DNA of 64,000 bases from Phoronis australis (taxonomy: Eukaryota > Phoronida > Phoronidae), in NCBI GenBank assembly GCA_002633005.1, contig NMRA01000004.1, forward strand, positions 2,213,935-2,277,934. The letters run 5' to 3'. Below are positions 10,738-25,700 of the stretch, one piece after another. Made by a program: the position numbers and the translations under genes. The stretch's first letter is position 1, and each line of letters starts with the position of its first letter. A model generated the notes under the pieces. That model saw nothing but the letters and a program-made list of their open reading frames with translations, made no database searches and was not told the DNA's origin.

Positions 10738-13700
10738 ATGCCGGCGAAAAAGCAGCAACGTAACGCCTTCTATTTCTACATGCAAGAGTTAATGCCCGAG
10801 CTGAGAAGAGAAGGCCGAATTTTAAATGGAATGGCAGACGTGGTTCCGATCGCACACCCTCGCTACAAGGTATATGAACTCGCATATTGGGCGACATTTT
10901 CCATTGGCACAGGCACAGTGTATGTGTCTGCCGCCTCTATATGAGTCAGCTTCTCTGGCCCTGTTAAGACGGTGGTGCTGTGCAATCTATGATTTGAGTC
11001 TTGTTCTTCCCTGGCGCTTGATATGAGACTGGGGAATTCCCCTGATCCATACTCAGAAATAAATTACATAGTTGAATTAGTTAAGTATATAATTTGTTTC
11101 AATTAGGCAATATCATTGAAACTTTTGTCGCTCACTTCTAATATACATGAAGTTCAAGCACCTGTCCTGTTAGGCAACTTGTCCTGATCTAAAAATTGGT
11201 TGACACGGTGACAGACCCTTATTGCCTTAATTTTCTAACTGAATTACCTTTGTTGAGGTCTGCCATTACCAAGATTGACTGTAGAAATTTTGCTTTGCCG
11301 TCGGCGTGATTTGTTTGTAAGAACTGATCAAATCTCTTTGGAGGCCAACAGGCAACTAGCTACATTCGTGTCTGTGAATAATATATTCCTGCATAGTTCT
11401 GCACACAATATCAGGCACCTGTCCTCATTCATTGTTAATTGTACACTCTCGTTGCATGTGCGCACCCAGGGGGGGAGGGGCTCGGGGGACTCGAATAAAG
11501 TGGATGAAAAAGTTGACCTCAGAGAAACAAAAACTCAGAAAAAAGTAGAAAATGAGACAAAAGTCCAGTAAAATGGCAGTAACTAACAAAATTCGGCAAA
11601 TGTACAATTCAAAAGGTCCACATGTCCACATTCTCAAAAATTTGAACCTCTCACTTTTTATGGCTGGGTGCGTGTCGCATTAACGTTGAACCATTGCTAG
11701 GCTTTGTTTAAGCCTATAGGTGTCTCTGGGTTGCTTTCTGCATTTGCTTGCTGCAATTTTGTGGTGGTCTGATTAGCAGGATCGATACATAATTCAATTA
11801 CAGAGCTAAGTAAGTATGCATATATTGCCTTTGTACTTGAGTCGGGACCGCCAGCTTCTATGTGAAATGCGGTGCTTTTGAGTCCTTGTGGACTGGACTG
11901 GCTATATCGTAGCCAGCCAGCTAGCTGTATGAAGACGATCATCAAAATAAGCTAGGTACCACTGTGTGTTTTTCTTCCATAGACCCCGAAATTTGCACAC
12001 AGCCAGGGTAATTCTGCTCGTCACCTCGCTGTGAAACCTGCATCAACATGTAGACCTAAAGACCGGACGTGTGCATGCTAAATCTGGGAATCAACCGACA
12101 CTCACCTTGCCCGTTACAACCATTCAAATGAAAAACAATGCAACAAACGTCAAAAACAGTATGCTCGTGTCATGCACATGCACCATTTCCTAAATTTTTG
12201 CAACAACTTCGCAGCAGCAAAATTTGTTCCGAAATTTGGTTTTTTGGTATCGAAATTCTAAAAACTTATAATGAAGTGAAACCAGTTCCAATGATTTGTT
12301 GTGATGTGTACGCAACCTCGTGAAAGAGCAACTCAGTTAATTGAAAAATCGGCGAAAAAAGAAACTAGCCTATAGGTGACGCAATATTTCCTGGCGCCTA
12401 AAGCTGACACAGAAGATCGCTCCACACCTTTAGCAGCAGAATAATGGTAGAACGCCATTTTTTCCGACACCGTTACTCAAATAAGCGTGTAGTTTTTAAC
12501 GACACCGATTCTATGTCAGATTTTACCACTTCTTTACTCACATTGGCGCAAAGCTGTCTATTTAGTATACAGCTTTGTACCAACGCTAGCTGTACTGGTG
12601 TATGTGGGGAGATTGTGCTGTTGTAGTTTGGAAATTTCTCTTATTGCCATGAAATAACACCGATTCATGAATACTAATAGCAGGCAGATGGACACTAGTT
12701 GTCTCATTAGATGATAAGAATCACCGCCTGTTGAAGGCACACATACGTTTGATTTTGTTTAACTCTTCTCTCTCTAGGACCGGTCCTAATTATTTGGTGG
12801 TGTCCAAATCTTCATTTGACTCAGAATTACCCTGTCTCTGATGTCTGTAGTCTTTATTTTTTGTTACATCCTGTACGCTGGTCAGCCGTGTTTCTCATAC
12901 CCCTTTGTTGTTACCACTAACTTCCTTATTGTCACCCTGTGTCTACTGCTGGAGGTGCTTCCTCCAAAGGTTTTAGATTTTCACTTCACTTTTCAGTGAG
13001 ATGTGTTTGAATTTTTTTGCTTTGATCAGAAACTTGACATCTCTGTATTATTTACCATTTAATCTAGAGTATGAAAGTCAAGGGAACCCCCCCCTGCTTG
13101 TTCTATGTTATTCAATACCTGGACTATATTAAAGGTTCAATGGCACTGGACAACTAGTTATTGTAAGTAGTTACCCAAAGGAGTTTTCACTAGAAACTTT
13201 CGCACTGCAAAACAAGTGTTGTTTCATGTATTACATTTTTATTTTTAGATGCTTCCTGATAAAGAAAAACAAAGGTTTGAGGACATGGCTAAAGAATATA
13301 AAAAGCGTATGAGGGGAGCCGAGGGGGATAAAGGTCGTTATGATAATGTGGGCAACATTATCGCTGTAAGTAATTGTTTTTGTTGTATCACATGTCTGTA
13401 GTCTGGTATTGAGGGGTTGAGTATTAGGATATTTTGACAGATTGCTCTGAACCTCCTTCAATCTTCCTACTGGTGTAGATATAGGGTGTTAATCCAGGAT
13501 CCAACGTTTAACATGCGTAAGGGTCATTCAATGTTCCTGAGGCATGCTCTATTAAAGGGCATGTCCAGCATTGTAGTTGAGATGGTTGTTGACACCTCTT
13601 AACAGATATGGTGTTGTTTTTATCTGGAAACGAAACATTGCAGATGAAAAAAGTTGCACTCGGCCATCCGTGTCATCCATTTATTGACAAACTGTGTGGC

Positions 13701-16700
13701 AATAAAAACGTTTATTGAAAAGGTCTTGATTTCAGGTGTGCTTGCATTTTAACAGTAACATAATACTGATTTAGCTGGAGGTATGCAGATCCCCTAAGGG
13801 AAGGAAATAGGGAGGGGGTTCTTACAAGGGATGTTAGGAATTCTAGCATTCTTTGAAAAAAAGCAAATTAGGTGACAATAGTCAGCGTAAACATTTCAAA
13901 AACAATCCACAAGATCAAAGATTGTCAAATTATTGGTAACTACCCTTATGAAGACGAAAGTAGTTGCTTTGAAGATTTCCAAGACTTGTGGTTTCCTCAC
14001 TCTGATTTGTTCTTTTTTCAAAGATATTTTGATTGTCTAAATGCTGTTTTTTTAATCATTTACACTGACTCCATTGATGAATATCAGAAACTTTAACAGT
14101 GTGCCTGTGTTGTGGAAATCATTGCTTGAAACAGTCACCGTTTTTGTTATTCAGGACCGTAAGGACCCCCGTGTGGAAGCTGAGAAACGACGACAGAGAG
14201 AGCAAAAAATGAACATATCCAACTGGCCCCCAGGAAATGGTAATGTGTATGACAATGTCCCATTTAATACTTGGAAAAGTTTAACACCGCTGTCTTGGTG
14301 ATTTGTGGTGTAGCGTCTGTTGTGTAGTACTAGCTGTACCTGGCTTTGAGCTCAGGCTTCCAGCTGCCATCGTGAACCGGTTTTATCATAGTTTCTTCCA
14401 CGACGAGACCCATACAGTGCCTCCATATGGCAACACATGGGCTTGGCAGGAGCTCAGATGGAACTATGCAGGATCCGACCCAAGAACAAGCTTAGTGCTA
14501 AAACTTGGCTGTGGAAGCATTTTCAGAATTCCGACGCTTTAATTCTTGAATTATGGTATATTGCATCTCCCATCAAATGTGCTGTTTGAAACTTGAGTTG
14601 GGCACATTTGCTTTTAATTGGTGTTCATTCTACCATGCGTGGTAGACATCAAGTGAGATGACAAGACAGCAGAATGTAGTTAATATCTTTAGACACTCCT
14701 CATAAATGTGAATTTGGATCTCTAGTACTACATTTTAAAAACAGAGCAATGTGACTTGGCTGGATAGAGACCTTTGTTGCTTCAAAAGAGGAATTTATAC
14801 GCATTGTGGGAAGTAACTTTGGATGTGTACACTTGCTCTGGGGAGTCACAGGTTCCTATTGTGTTTGGCTAGAGGTGAAACTGGGATGACCAGACTTGCT
14901 TTGAGGAACCATTGATCCTTCTGGGTAGATCGTTAAAGGGAGAGTATCGTTTTTGTGGCTAAAAACACAATTTTGGGATTATTTTTGAAATTATGAGTTT
15001 CACCAGAGCTTTAATTACTTAATTCATTCTGCTATTTAACGCTCAGTGATAGGACATTCGGCTGCTATTGTAAAGTTAGTGGGTTTGATACCACGATACT
15101 GCCACCTTTTGGCCAAGAATGCCCCTTTAAATGAAATGACCTGAAAACGGAAACAGTTGTGGTTGTGGACAGTAACTAGGACCAATTACAGAGCATCAAG
15201 GGCAGAGTAATGTGCCCTACTCAGCTATGTGCATTTGTATGGACATTTGTCCTCTTTTACTCATGTATCACCGTGTGTCGATTCAATTTCTCCTGTGGAC
15301 ACAAGGAATCACGAGATGGCTAATGTATCGCTACAGTTAAGACTGAAATGGCCAGACTTTGTAGAATCGTTGATTTTCTAGGATAATTTGGCTTTTTAAA
15401 CTCATGCTTTGCATTGAAACAAAATCATCTGTCCCCACTTTGTTACTCGATGTTATTTTGATAATGCTGAGTTAAATGTTTAGAAATCTGACAATACAGT
15501 GTTTTGCAAATTGTAGCATCCGTGTACACCTGACAAAATGTTGCAGGTGCTGTGTTTGGTGTAAACTTAACAATATTTTGTTTGCAGGTGTGTGTCATGT
15601 GAAATTTTACTTGATTGACTTCCAAATACTGTGTAAGACAGAAGAAGACGAATGGCTTCCTTGCGAGGTCGGAGTGGTGGAATACAGTATGAACGAAGGG
15701 ATCACAAATACACTCCATGCCTTCATAGACCCAGGTACTCTAAAGTGTCACCACTTCAGCACAAATGGTGGACAACTGGAATTTTAATTTCTCAATTTTC
15801 ACAAGAGATGTAGCACCGACTTAATGCTTTGTCATGTTTCAGTTTTCTTCCGCGGCTGTCGTCACACGGAATTTAATGTTAGATGACCGAGACAAATGTA
15901 AGGTGTTTTTAGCAGTTATTTCTGTGCAAAGTTGGGCTAGACAAAGCCACGCAATATGCTTTCATTTTCGTGTTCTGAAAAAAATGTAGTAAAGAACTTA
16001 ACAGAAATCACCGACGAAAGTGAAAAAGTTAAAGAGGTTGTACACACTATCTGAGCAGCATAATCCGGTACCAGGCACACGTTTCTCACGCAAGCCGAGA
16101 TGTCAAATTTGATGGTAAAAATTAAAATTAATGCAACTGTACCCCGTGTGCTAAGCCAGATGTACTAAACACGCTACGTCATGATGCCTCAACTGAGTTC
16201 ATCGTCAGAGCCATTAGAATTGGCCATCATCATGGGGGAACATTATTTTGTGCACCGTTGGTGTGTACTGTATTCATGCGTCATATAATTCTTGAATCTC
16301 TTCTTCAGGTCCAATCCCCACTGGCTACAGATTTGAGTGTGAATCTACCAGTAAGTGACCTTTAGCTCATTGACATTTCACCCGGCCTAGATTGAGAAAA
16401 AGTTTTCCTTGAATGTGATAGAAATGATCTGGTTGAGGGATAATGTCATTTTGGTTGAAACAGACTGAGTTTTGTAATGCTGTGCTTCATGTCTGCTCAA
16501 GTCCAGTGATGACGCCTTTGACATCAAGAAAGTAGTTTCATTCAAGACCTGGCCAATTGCCGACATAGCCTGAAATTGTGAAAGTTCATTCAAAGTGAGC
16601 CACCCAATGGGGTGGTTTGTGAGTGGAGTTTCGAGTAAAGTTTGCAAGCCATTATTCCAAGTCAAATTGTCTTTTGGGTTCTTGTTTTGGGTGAGTGGGC

Positions 16701-19700
16701 TGACTGTGCTATGAAGACAGATTTGAGAGCTTCTAAAGTTAGCCTTGATGAAATGGACAGGTCAAAACACTGTTAGATATGCTGGTTTTAACCAGCATGT
16801 TGTCAAAATTTCACCTTAAAAGTCCTTTCATACAAATAAACAATTAGCAGCTAGTCGTAATATTGTCACATTAAGCACTGACGAAAGTTCAACAAAAGCA
16901 CTTATATTTACTTGCAATGAAGGTTTGAAGAAACTGCCAAATACTTTTAGTCAAGAAGTTTTTCCAGGTTTGTAAGAAGTATGTCGGAGTCTATTGATTA
17001 TTTTGAAGACTTAAATGTAGAATATTGCTTATTGCAACGAGTGGAGGTGCATGACCCACGCTATATGGGTGTATCTGAAATGTTCATTTCGCTGTCTTTG
17101 CCACCAGGTGAGTCAACGCACAAGATTCCTGTTCAGAGATTTGAGAAGGCTGAGCGAGACTACTCATTACTCTATACCCGTCTCGTCAATTTCGCTAACC
17201 CTGGTGACAAGAACGAAGAAGTTGCCCCGTATTACACTCTGGTTTGTATTCACTTTTGTGTCGCTTGTCTGGGCGCATTCACACAGTGTTTGACAATAAC
17301 AGTAGGCCGAGCCTTCGGGACAACCAGTGTGTCTGGACAAGCTCGCGGCAATGCAGCTGGTCCAAGGGGGTAAGTTGACCCACTTGAATTTGTAAAAAAA
17401 TTCAAGAAGTGTGAATGCGCAACATGTGGTTCACCTGGAGAGTTCTGGAAACCAGTTCGCACACGAAATTGTGGAACATATTCAGTGAGCAAATTTTCCA
17501 CTCGAATAAATTCTTTTTTAATATCCGATCTTTTCAACTAGTGACAAAAGATTTACTTTTAATAATGATGAAAGCACTTTTAACTCGTTTGCATGCTTCA
17601 GTGACGTTGTTTGACATTTGATGTTCTTACGTGTGAAAACTGCTCTCTGCTCACTGGTATCCTGATATCAACGCGCCATCGAGATACATGTACCGAACAA
17701 AATCAATCTCTGTGTATGGTTTTAAATCAAGTTCAACCCCATTTAACCCTGTTGCAAACTGGTGGCTCAGTGCGGTAATATGTATGGCTTATTAATGCTC
17801 TTTAGCAGCGTTGTACCCCCGTGCCTGTAGTAAAGGAAATGTCATAAATGTCAAGCAAAAATTATGTTTAATTCTAATCGTCAGGTGTGCTTCAACTGTA
17901 CAGTTTGTAATCAAACATTTGCAGCTGTTAAGAACTGTCGAAATTTATGCGTCTCCCGATTCACAATCCCAGAAGTAACATATTTTTGCAACTGGGCATT
18001 TGAATATTGCGCATGCAAATATCTTATGACTTCAAAATGTAAACGAAAAACGAAATCTAAAGTAGAGTGGCAACTTGTAATGGAATTAAAACCACAGCGA
18101 CACATGAGGTAAACTTGTTATCAACCACGCTAAAAGAAATTCGCAGTGCTGCTGTAAGACGTTGAAGAATGCGATATGTTTTTGTTTTTGTTATGATTTT
18201 GGTGAACTCGCTAAGTGACTCAAACATGGAATGAGGCATCATGGCTGACACTACAACAAATCTTAACTTTACGCTCGCCAATTTTATGCATCGATGACAT
18301 TGTGATCAACCGGTTGTAGACTTTGCTCCCAAAGTAAACCTTGTTTCTATCACCAGCATATTTACAAATTATACAAAATAAAAAAATTAAGGATGCGAAT
18401 TGGTGATGAAGTGGAAATTAAAAGCAATAACTACTGTGTGGGTACTATTGTGAGCTACTCATTCAACATTTCCTGGCTTGAAAACACCTGCGGTCGTAAC
18501 ACGTCCATCATTGCTTTTGTTGTGCGTAAAACATCTCATAGCTAGAGTTCGAAATTATACTTCCGCAAGACCATTAAGCGTTCGATTTACCTCACCATCG
18601 ATAATTCCACATGAACATTAATTTACTTTAGTTCTAATTTCACACTAATTGTTCAGTTTTACTGTATTAAATAGTCGAGAGAAAGCTAATAAACTAAGAC
18701 TAGAGTGGCCACTAGAGAACAAACAACAAACAGTTCGATGCCTTGCTTGGCCAAAGTTCACTCGCTGACGCTAAGTCATAAAATGGTAATTTCCGACTGA
18801 GGATACGCATAATCCAAATTGGTCATCTAACCTAGGCGACCAATATGTCAACCGGAAAGGCGACTCAGCTGACGGCTCTTAGCGGATCCTTGCTGGTCTT
18901 CCAAAAATTTGTGATGTGTGCTGTAGCTTAAAACACATGATGACGTTCAAGTTTTTGTATCAGAAAAGTACTTGCCAAGAGTAAAGTGTTGAGCTCTTCC
19001 TGATGATGGTTTGTGCTGGACTAGTTCTTTGTGAAAAGTTTCAAAGGTGTGCTCATGTTTGTCACTTTTTGATATATATTAATCTGCCAAGTTTAATTCT
19101 TCAGTTACATATGTGCACACATCTGAGTAATAATCCATAGATAATAAAGGTCTGAGCTCCAGGAAAACGGTATACCCGGTATTATATCTCAAATTTAAAA
19201 TCTTTAAGAACTAATCCTCCGTGTACCGTGCCCAAGACTGGTCTATTGTAGGAGTTGACAAACCTTGACTACGCGTCATTTTTTCTTGCCATAAGCAGTG
19301 GTAGACAACTGGTGTCTAGTTTACAAAAGCGGTGAGCCTTAAAATTTAAATTTTGAGAAAATAATCTGCATTATGTTTTTCAGCGAGAAAAGTTAATATC
19401 ATTGGGTCTTTGATTTTTAAGATTCTACAAGCAATTAACGTGAGTCTAGCTTACTTACTTCTGATTACATTTTACACTTTGTTTCTGGATTTTGATAAGG
19501 CTTTGAGTTAATGGACTGTAACTATATAAAGTCTTATGTTGAAACTCGGCTTTTTTCTCTCAGGTGTCCGAAACGAGAAAAGTTTATAAATGTCTGCAGT
19601 GGCTTCACCGACACGCTAGAACTGGCGGCAGAGCTAACAGGTTACATAAGGTGTTTGAATTGGAGGGCCTACTAAGTGATCTCTTTGAGCACGAAGGTCA

Positions 19701-22700
19701 GGGCGTCTCATTGGCAGGCGCTACGGACCATCTAACCAGTCACTCGTATGACTACGAGTCCAACACCAGGTGCCAGTACCATGTCGATGTGGATAGCAAC
19801 TACTGCGCCTTGGGGGACTGCATGAAACGAGCGTGAGTAGTGTGATGTATTGTGCGAGCCGTGAATACTGTCACGTGACAAAAGTTCAGTGTCTTGGTTG
19901 TAACTGATAATGGCCTTTAGTGACATGTCACTCTTGCTGCTTTGGTAGTTAACTCTGCCTGAACTCAGCTGCCACGGGGAGTTTTGCTCTGAGTCATAAC
20001 GGCGAGAAAATCCGTGTTATTTGCTCTTTTGTGTTGGACTCGCTCTATTCCTTGACGAAGTCTTCACAGGAGAGTTTCATGACTTGTCATGTGAAAGTGT
20101 TGAGTGGACTGTGTTTTCACTATGTAAGCCTCAGTAATTTCAGTTTTCATTGATTGACAAACTGGAATTTCTTTGTATTTTTCATGATTTTAAATAATTA
20201 TGAAGATGTACCTTTACTAAGAGTCATATAATTTTCGTGCATCTGATGGTGAAATATTCAACCCTTTGGGGATACGGATGTCTTCATATTTGTTGAGTTG
20301 TTTGCCAGATGACATGGGAAACTACATTCAATTACTAGCAAATTGAATAAATCAAACAAAACAAAACAAATAGCAAGTTTGAAGTATCATTTTTAGTTTC
20401 AAGTGTCACGAATTAGAGAGATTAGTAAATAAGTGACTTACTTGAATATTAGCACGTGTGTTGTTACAGAATTCTATAAAAAGTGTAGAATGGTTCATAT
20501 TGTCCCAATTCACTGTACCAATGTGGCCAGGGTAAATGTGTTGTCTTCCTGTTGCAGATATGCCATGTCGGACACCCTAGCCAACTTGTACGACTTTACA
20601 GTCAGTGAGCGCCATCTTCCTGTTCGTGACGACTCTCTTAGCTTTACTGTTATCAGACCCGATAACCAACCAAATGAACAACGAAGGATTCCTCCTTCAA
20701 GCCAAAGAAGTTCCAGTAGCCCATCTAGACAAGGAGCTTTTGGTGCAACGGATTATCGTTATGGAAACCAGAAAATGGTATGAGGAAATTTGCTTTGAGA
20801 CTGAGGATACAACCAAGAATACTAAGTATAGGGGGTATAATGTGTGTATTTTAGTGGGTCCTGTATGCGCAACTTCAAAATGTGCACGTTTGTACAGAAA
20901 TTTGACTTATGTTTAGTATACGCTGCATATTACAAAAATGTTCAAGCCAGAACAATAAGTACACTGTAACTCATTTCTTGCAAACTTTATATTTAGTTTA
21001 AGGCTGGGTAATATGGAAACTTATTTTGTAATTTAAACATTCAGACGGAGAGTCAAAATCCCTCGTTTTTCAACAGTGCTCAAGTTTTGTGTTTTATTCA
21101 TTTTATATTTTTATCTGAGCTATGATTATTATCGGCATTTGTAGTCAAAAAGTGGTAACTGTACAATGCACCATCATTTGAAAGCAAGACTTAGTGTATG
21201 TTTCATTTAAAGTAAAAATTTACAGCTTTTATCTGAAGTCACTATTTCTTGACAGTCTATTTGAAGTTTGAAGAAAAGCCTTATTGGAGTAATAACATTA
21301 TAAGACTGGTGTAAATTGACCTATCGCACGTTTTGCCCCCTTTCGAAAATTCGACAAACAAACAATAAGTTTTACCCGGCAATGTGTTGCTTATAGGGTA
21401 AAATGGTTTCTTGGGAGCGAAGGTGTTTCAAGAATCCTGCATTCTGATTGGTCAGTTAAGCCATCACTCAAAATCCTGGTCAGTTATAGTTACAGCAAAG
21501 GAAAGTCCGAAAATCATTTAACTACACGGGCCCCAGAATTCTTAAGAGCTAATTCTGTCAGCAAAAAGTTTGCAGATTTATCTAATCTCAAATTTTGGTT
21601 GAAAAGTTTGCTGAGTTAGTGAAAAAGAAATACGCTTCCATCATACCAATGTGGTAATTTAAAATGTTGGCAGTAAAAAATAAATTTTTAATTCAAAGTT
21701 GTAAAATCCCTCTTCTTAAGTCCCCATCCGTGTCTGCCCAGTTACGTCATTGTGAATTGGTTGTGGCAGAATCTACTTCAAAAAAAGATTCATCACTGTG
21801 TGGCCTAGTTCAATGTGTCGAGGTTACTTGAAATTGGCTATAATCTCTCTTTTGTCTGGTGAGTGTCGTCAGGCACTGCCACCAGGAAGGGCAATGACTT
21901 ACTGCAGCTTTTGTGTTCATGAATTCCGCTTGCAGGCGATTGTCATGAATGAGAATTTCACTTGTGGAATTTTGCTGTGAACTGTGTGGCACAGCCACGT
22001 GGTGTTTAGCCTGTTGTGAAAACACAGATCACTGTGTATTTGTGCATTTAGTTAAATTGAAATGCAGTTAACAGTTCAGACCCATCATTAATCGCATAGT
22101 GCACTGAAGTAGAGGACAAAATCACACATATGAAATTGCCCCCCACCTAAATCGAATCAAGAAAATTCAGACATTTGACTGGCATGACCCATAGGCTCTA
22201 AAAATCGACCCATTGAGTGGAGGTCAATGTGGGTCAATTGAGTCATAGCCACAATGTTCTTAAATAACCCCTGGATGTTTAGCAATCATTGCTGTTTGCC
22301 TCAAGACTGATACATCTCACATGTTTGAGCCCAAAATGCTTAGAATCACTAATTTCATATCAAAAACACCAAAAACCAAAAAACAATCCCACATTCTACA
22401 AAGAACACACTAACCATGGCCTCTATGTTCTAGGAAGTGAAGAAGGTACCACCAGCCAACTATGAAGCTGAACCAAAATCGACAATGAGACGACCCAACG
22501 CACCAGGTACTAGTGTTGTTGACATGTCCCTTGCCTTAAACTCTAGAATCAAGTTATTGTAATGGCATATAGTCATTAGGTATATATGTGGTTGGTTTGA
22601 CAACATGGTTGAATTTCTTAATATATTTGTCAGATATTTGCACACTTACCATCAACCCTTAACAGATGAATTAAAAGTACCACTTGGTACATGTAGTTTG

Positions 22701-25700
22701 CAGCCTGGCCAAAATCCCAGCTCGCAATTCCGAAATCCAGCTCACACCTTGACAATCAGAAACTGGTTTGATTTTCCATGTTGTCGTACCTGTTATGCCC
22801 CATTCGACTAAAGTGCTGTTGTGGCATTTTTCGGGTAATGCAACTTGTCTTACTGTAGTTGAGATGCCCAGTTCGACCAATGTGAGATGGCCAACATCTC
22901 ACCCCGCATTTCCAGATTTCAGATCTCAAATGCGTCTTGTAGCCTGTTTTGTTGAACAGCTACACCTCGCACATTTTTGAAAGAAAAAATGTGTCATCGG
23001 CCAAAAAGAGCGAAAAATATGGAGCAAGGTGTTTAATGGCGCATTCATGGTACACTGAAACTTTCTACAATCTTGATCACATGCTAAATAAATTTGGATG
23101 AATTTTAACAGCATTCACTTTTTCAAAAATTGCTTGCAGTGAACACATGATTGAAACTAGTTTCTCTTATCTTTCTGGTCATTTGCTCTTGCGAAAAGGC
23201 CAGATCATTTGTATCAAGGCTTGCTTGCTAGTGCTTCTTTCTAATTCTTTTGTGTTCCACCAGCTGTGGCTAGTCAGATTCCCAGTGCTCGTCCTGCCCA
23301 GCCACCAGCTGTGGCTAGTCAGATCCCCAGTGCTCGTCCTGCCCAGCCAACTTCACTTGTGCGACCACCCACTGCCGTCGTCAGTCCTGATGTAGTGCCC
23401 CCCTGGTCCATAGGGTCAACCGCTCACATAGCTCAACAGGAACAGCAGGGCTCAAAGCAGTCACCACCTCCGTGGGTCATGAACCAGCTCACAGCAGGCA
23501 TGGGTAGGTTTGGAGGTGGCTGTTACTTGTAATGTCATGTTTATTAGGTTTTGTTAGAGAATTGAGAGTCATACTGCACTGACAGCTCCACCTTTTGACG
23601 TAATTTTGACTCTTCCTTAACAGGGCTCGACATTAATGGTTTCCCAATAGCCAGGGACAAGTAGATTTCCAAGTCTGGTGAGTGAGGCCTGGGAAGCATT
23701 TACCTGGCCTGGCAAGTGAGTTTAGGGACTGAAAATTTAGAAAACCTTGATCAATTGACATAATTAAGTCAATCTCAATCAGAATATCAGTTGCCAGGCT
23801 GGACAAGTGAACATAAGATCTAGAAAGTCATCTTAATTCCGGTTCTCTCAATTTAAGTCAATCTCCACATCCTTGCACACAGGCCTATTTATTTTCACTC
23901 CTCAGAAACTGTTGATTTCTGTTGGCTAACAAAAAGAATGACCTCAGAGAGAGAGATTAGAACTGGCTCGTGTCAGGAACGCATAATATCGACTAAATAC
24001 GCAATACAAGAGGCATTGTAGCCTTATGGGATATGTGTTTGCTTCCTTTACTCAAGGTCATGAGTTCAAGTCCCTCTGGGATACACTGCGAGACCCTTGA
24101 GTCAGGTCTCTAACTCCTCAGCTCAGTTTTAGCAGCTTTAACGATATGTTTAATAAAGCAGTGCAATGTACCCATCAGAGCTGTCTGAGGACATCTGGTA
24201 CAATGGGTAACAGAGCGCCAGCAATATTGTTTAGTTATTTAGAGCAATTAAAATTGTTTCTGTAAATAACTTTAACAGGGTCTATTGAATATTTCGTATT
24301 TTCGCAAGTGAATATCTGGATTGTGGATTATGTATCTCAGGTATTTGTGGTGTGAACGAAAGTATCATTTAGGATCTACCTGATTTAAAAATTGTCTTGT
24401 CTGGTGGCAAAACACGGCTCACTTATTGTTCAATAAAAGTCAGTAAAAATCCGAATGAGTGAGAAATCACGATTAGGGCAATTTCTACCACAGTGAGAAT
24501 CAGACTACTAGGCAGGCGAAAAGGAGGGGTTACTTGTTTGCGCACACTGCTTGGTTAACCCGTCGTTTTATTGGAGGCCGTATTTTTGGCATAGTACTGA
24601 TGTCAGTATGCATTTCATTCTTTACCCGGGCTAGGTTCAATAACACATCAAGTATCTCGCCAGAAAAGCAAGATTTTGCAAGACATCGCCATGTGTTTTC
24701 AGTGAGATCATGTGATTTTGGCGAGATTTTTTTGCCATAAGATAGCTATGCAACTTTATTCTGTCTGCTACATGCTGGTCAATTTAATTCTTTTGTTTCT
24801 GATTGTTTTTGCTTCTGAATTTCATTTAATTTTTCATTATTGAAAGTCATTTGTATCTCTGTTATATTGCTGCAACACCGTTTCAAATTGTTTAATTCAA
24901 CACCAACAAAAAATTAAATTCCGGGCAACCTGAATTTTCAGTTCTGGCAAATATAGTGGAAGAAAAAGCTTTTGTCGAGCCCTGCTTTATTTTGCAGAAT
25001 GATTGTCAAATTGACTTGTTGTGTTAGAGAGGTTATGATACGTTCCCAATTCGGCCATTTTATGATACTAAAAACACTGTCTCGTAGATATACACTGTGG
25101 TACTGTCATGGGCACATTTCAATGTTCTGCATTGCTCTTGTTTATAGCTGGCATGGGCAGAGGTACTATACCCCCAATGAGATTCGCCAGCCAACCAGGA
25201 CAGTCAGCTGCAACTGTTGCTACACAACCTGCCGCTGCGTGGCAACAAAGTAGTCCAGTAAGAGGTATGATGCAAAGTTAGTTTATTCAAAAAAATGTTC
25301 TCTGAAAAACAGGCAAAATTATGCAGGAAGTATTTTGGCTTTGTTTTCAAATGTCTTGATTTATTTTAATTTATTGTTATCTAGTTTCCTTCTGTATTCT
25401 TGCCAATTTGGACAAATTCCATCAACAATGTTCTATCAACTTTCTTTTGTACCATTCTGGTAAACATTTAGAACCATTGAGTATCAGTGGGTGGTTGGTA
25501 TAAACTGATGAACACTACCCACTCCTTAACGTCTCCAATTCCACGGTGTGTACTGTCTGAAGTTGATTCATCATCTCTTCCAATTTACCACCCACGAAGG
25601 TAACAAAAGTGCACCCCTTGTCTTACCTATTTAATTGGTTATCACGGATTCAGCTTTTAGTGTTAAACTGTTTCTCTCTGCTCATCAGTGTAACTAGAAG

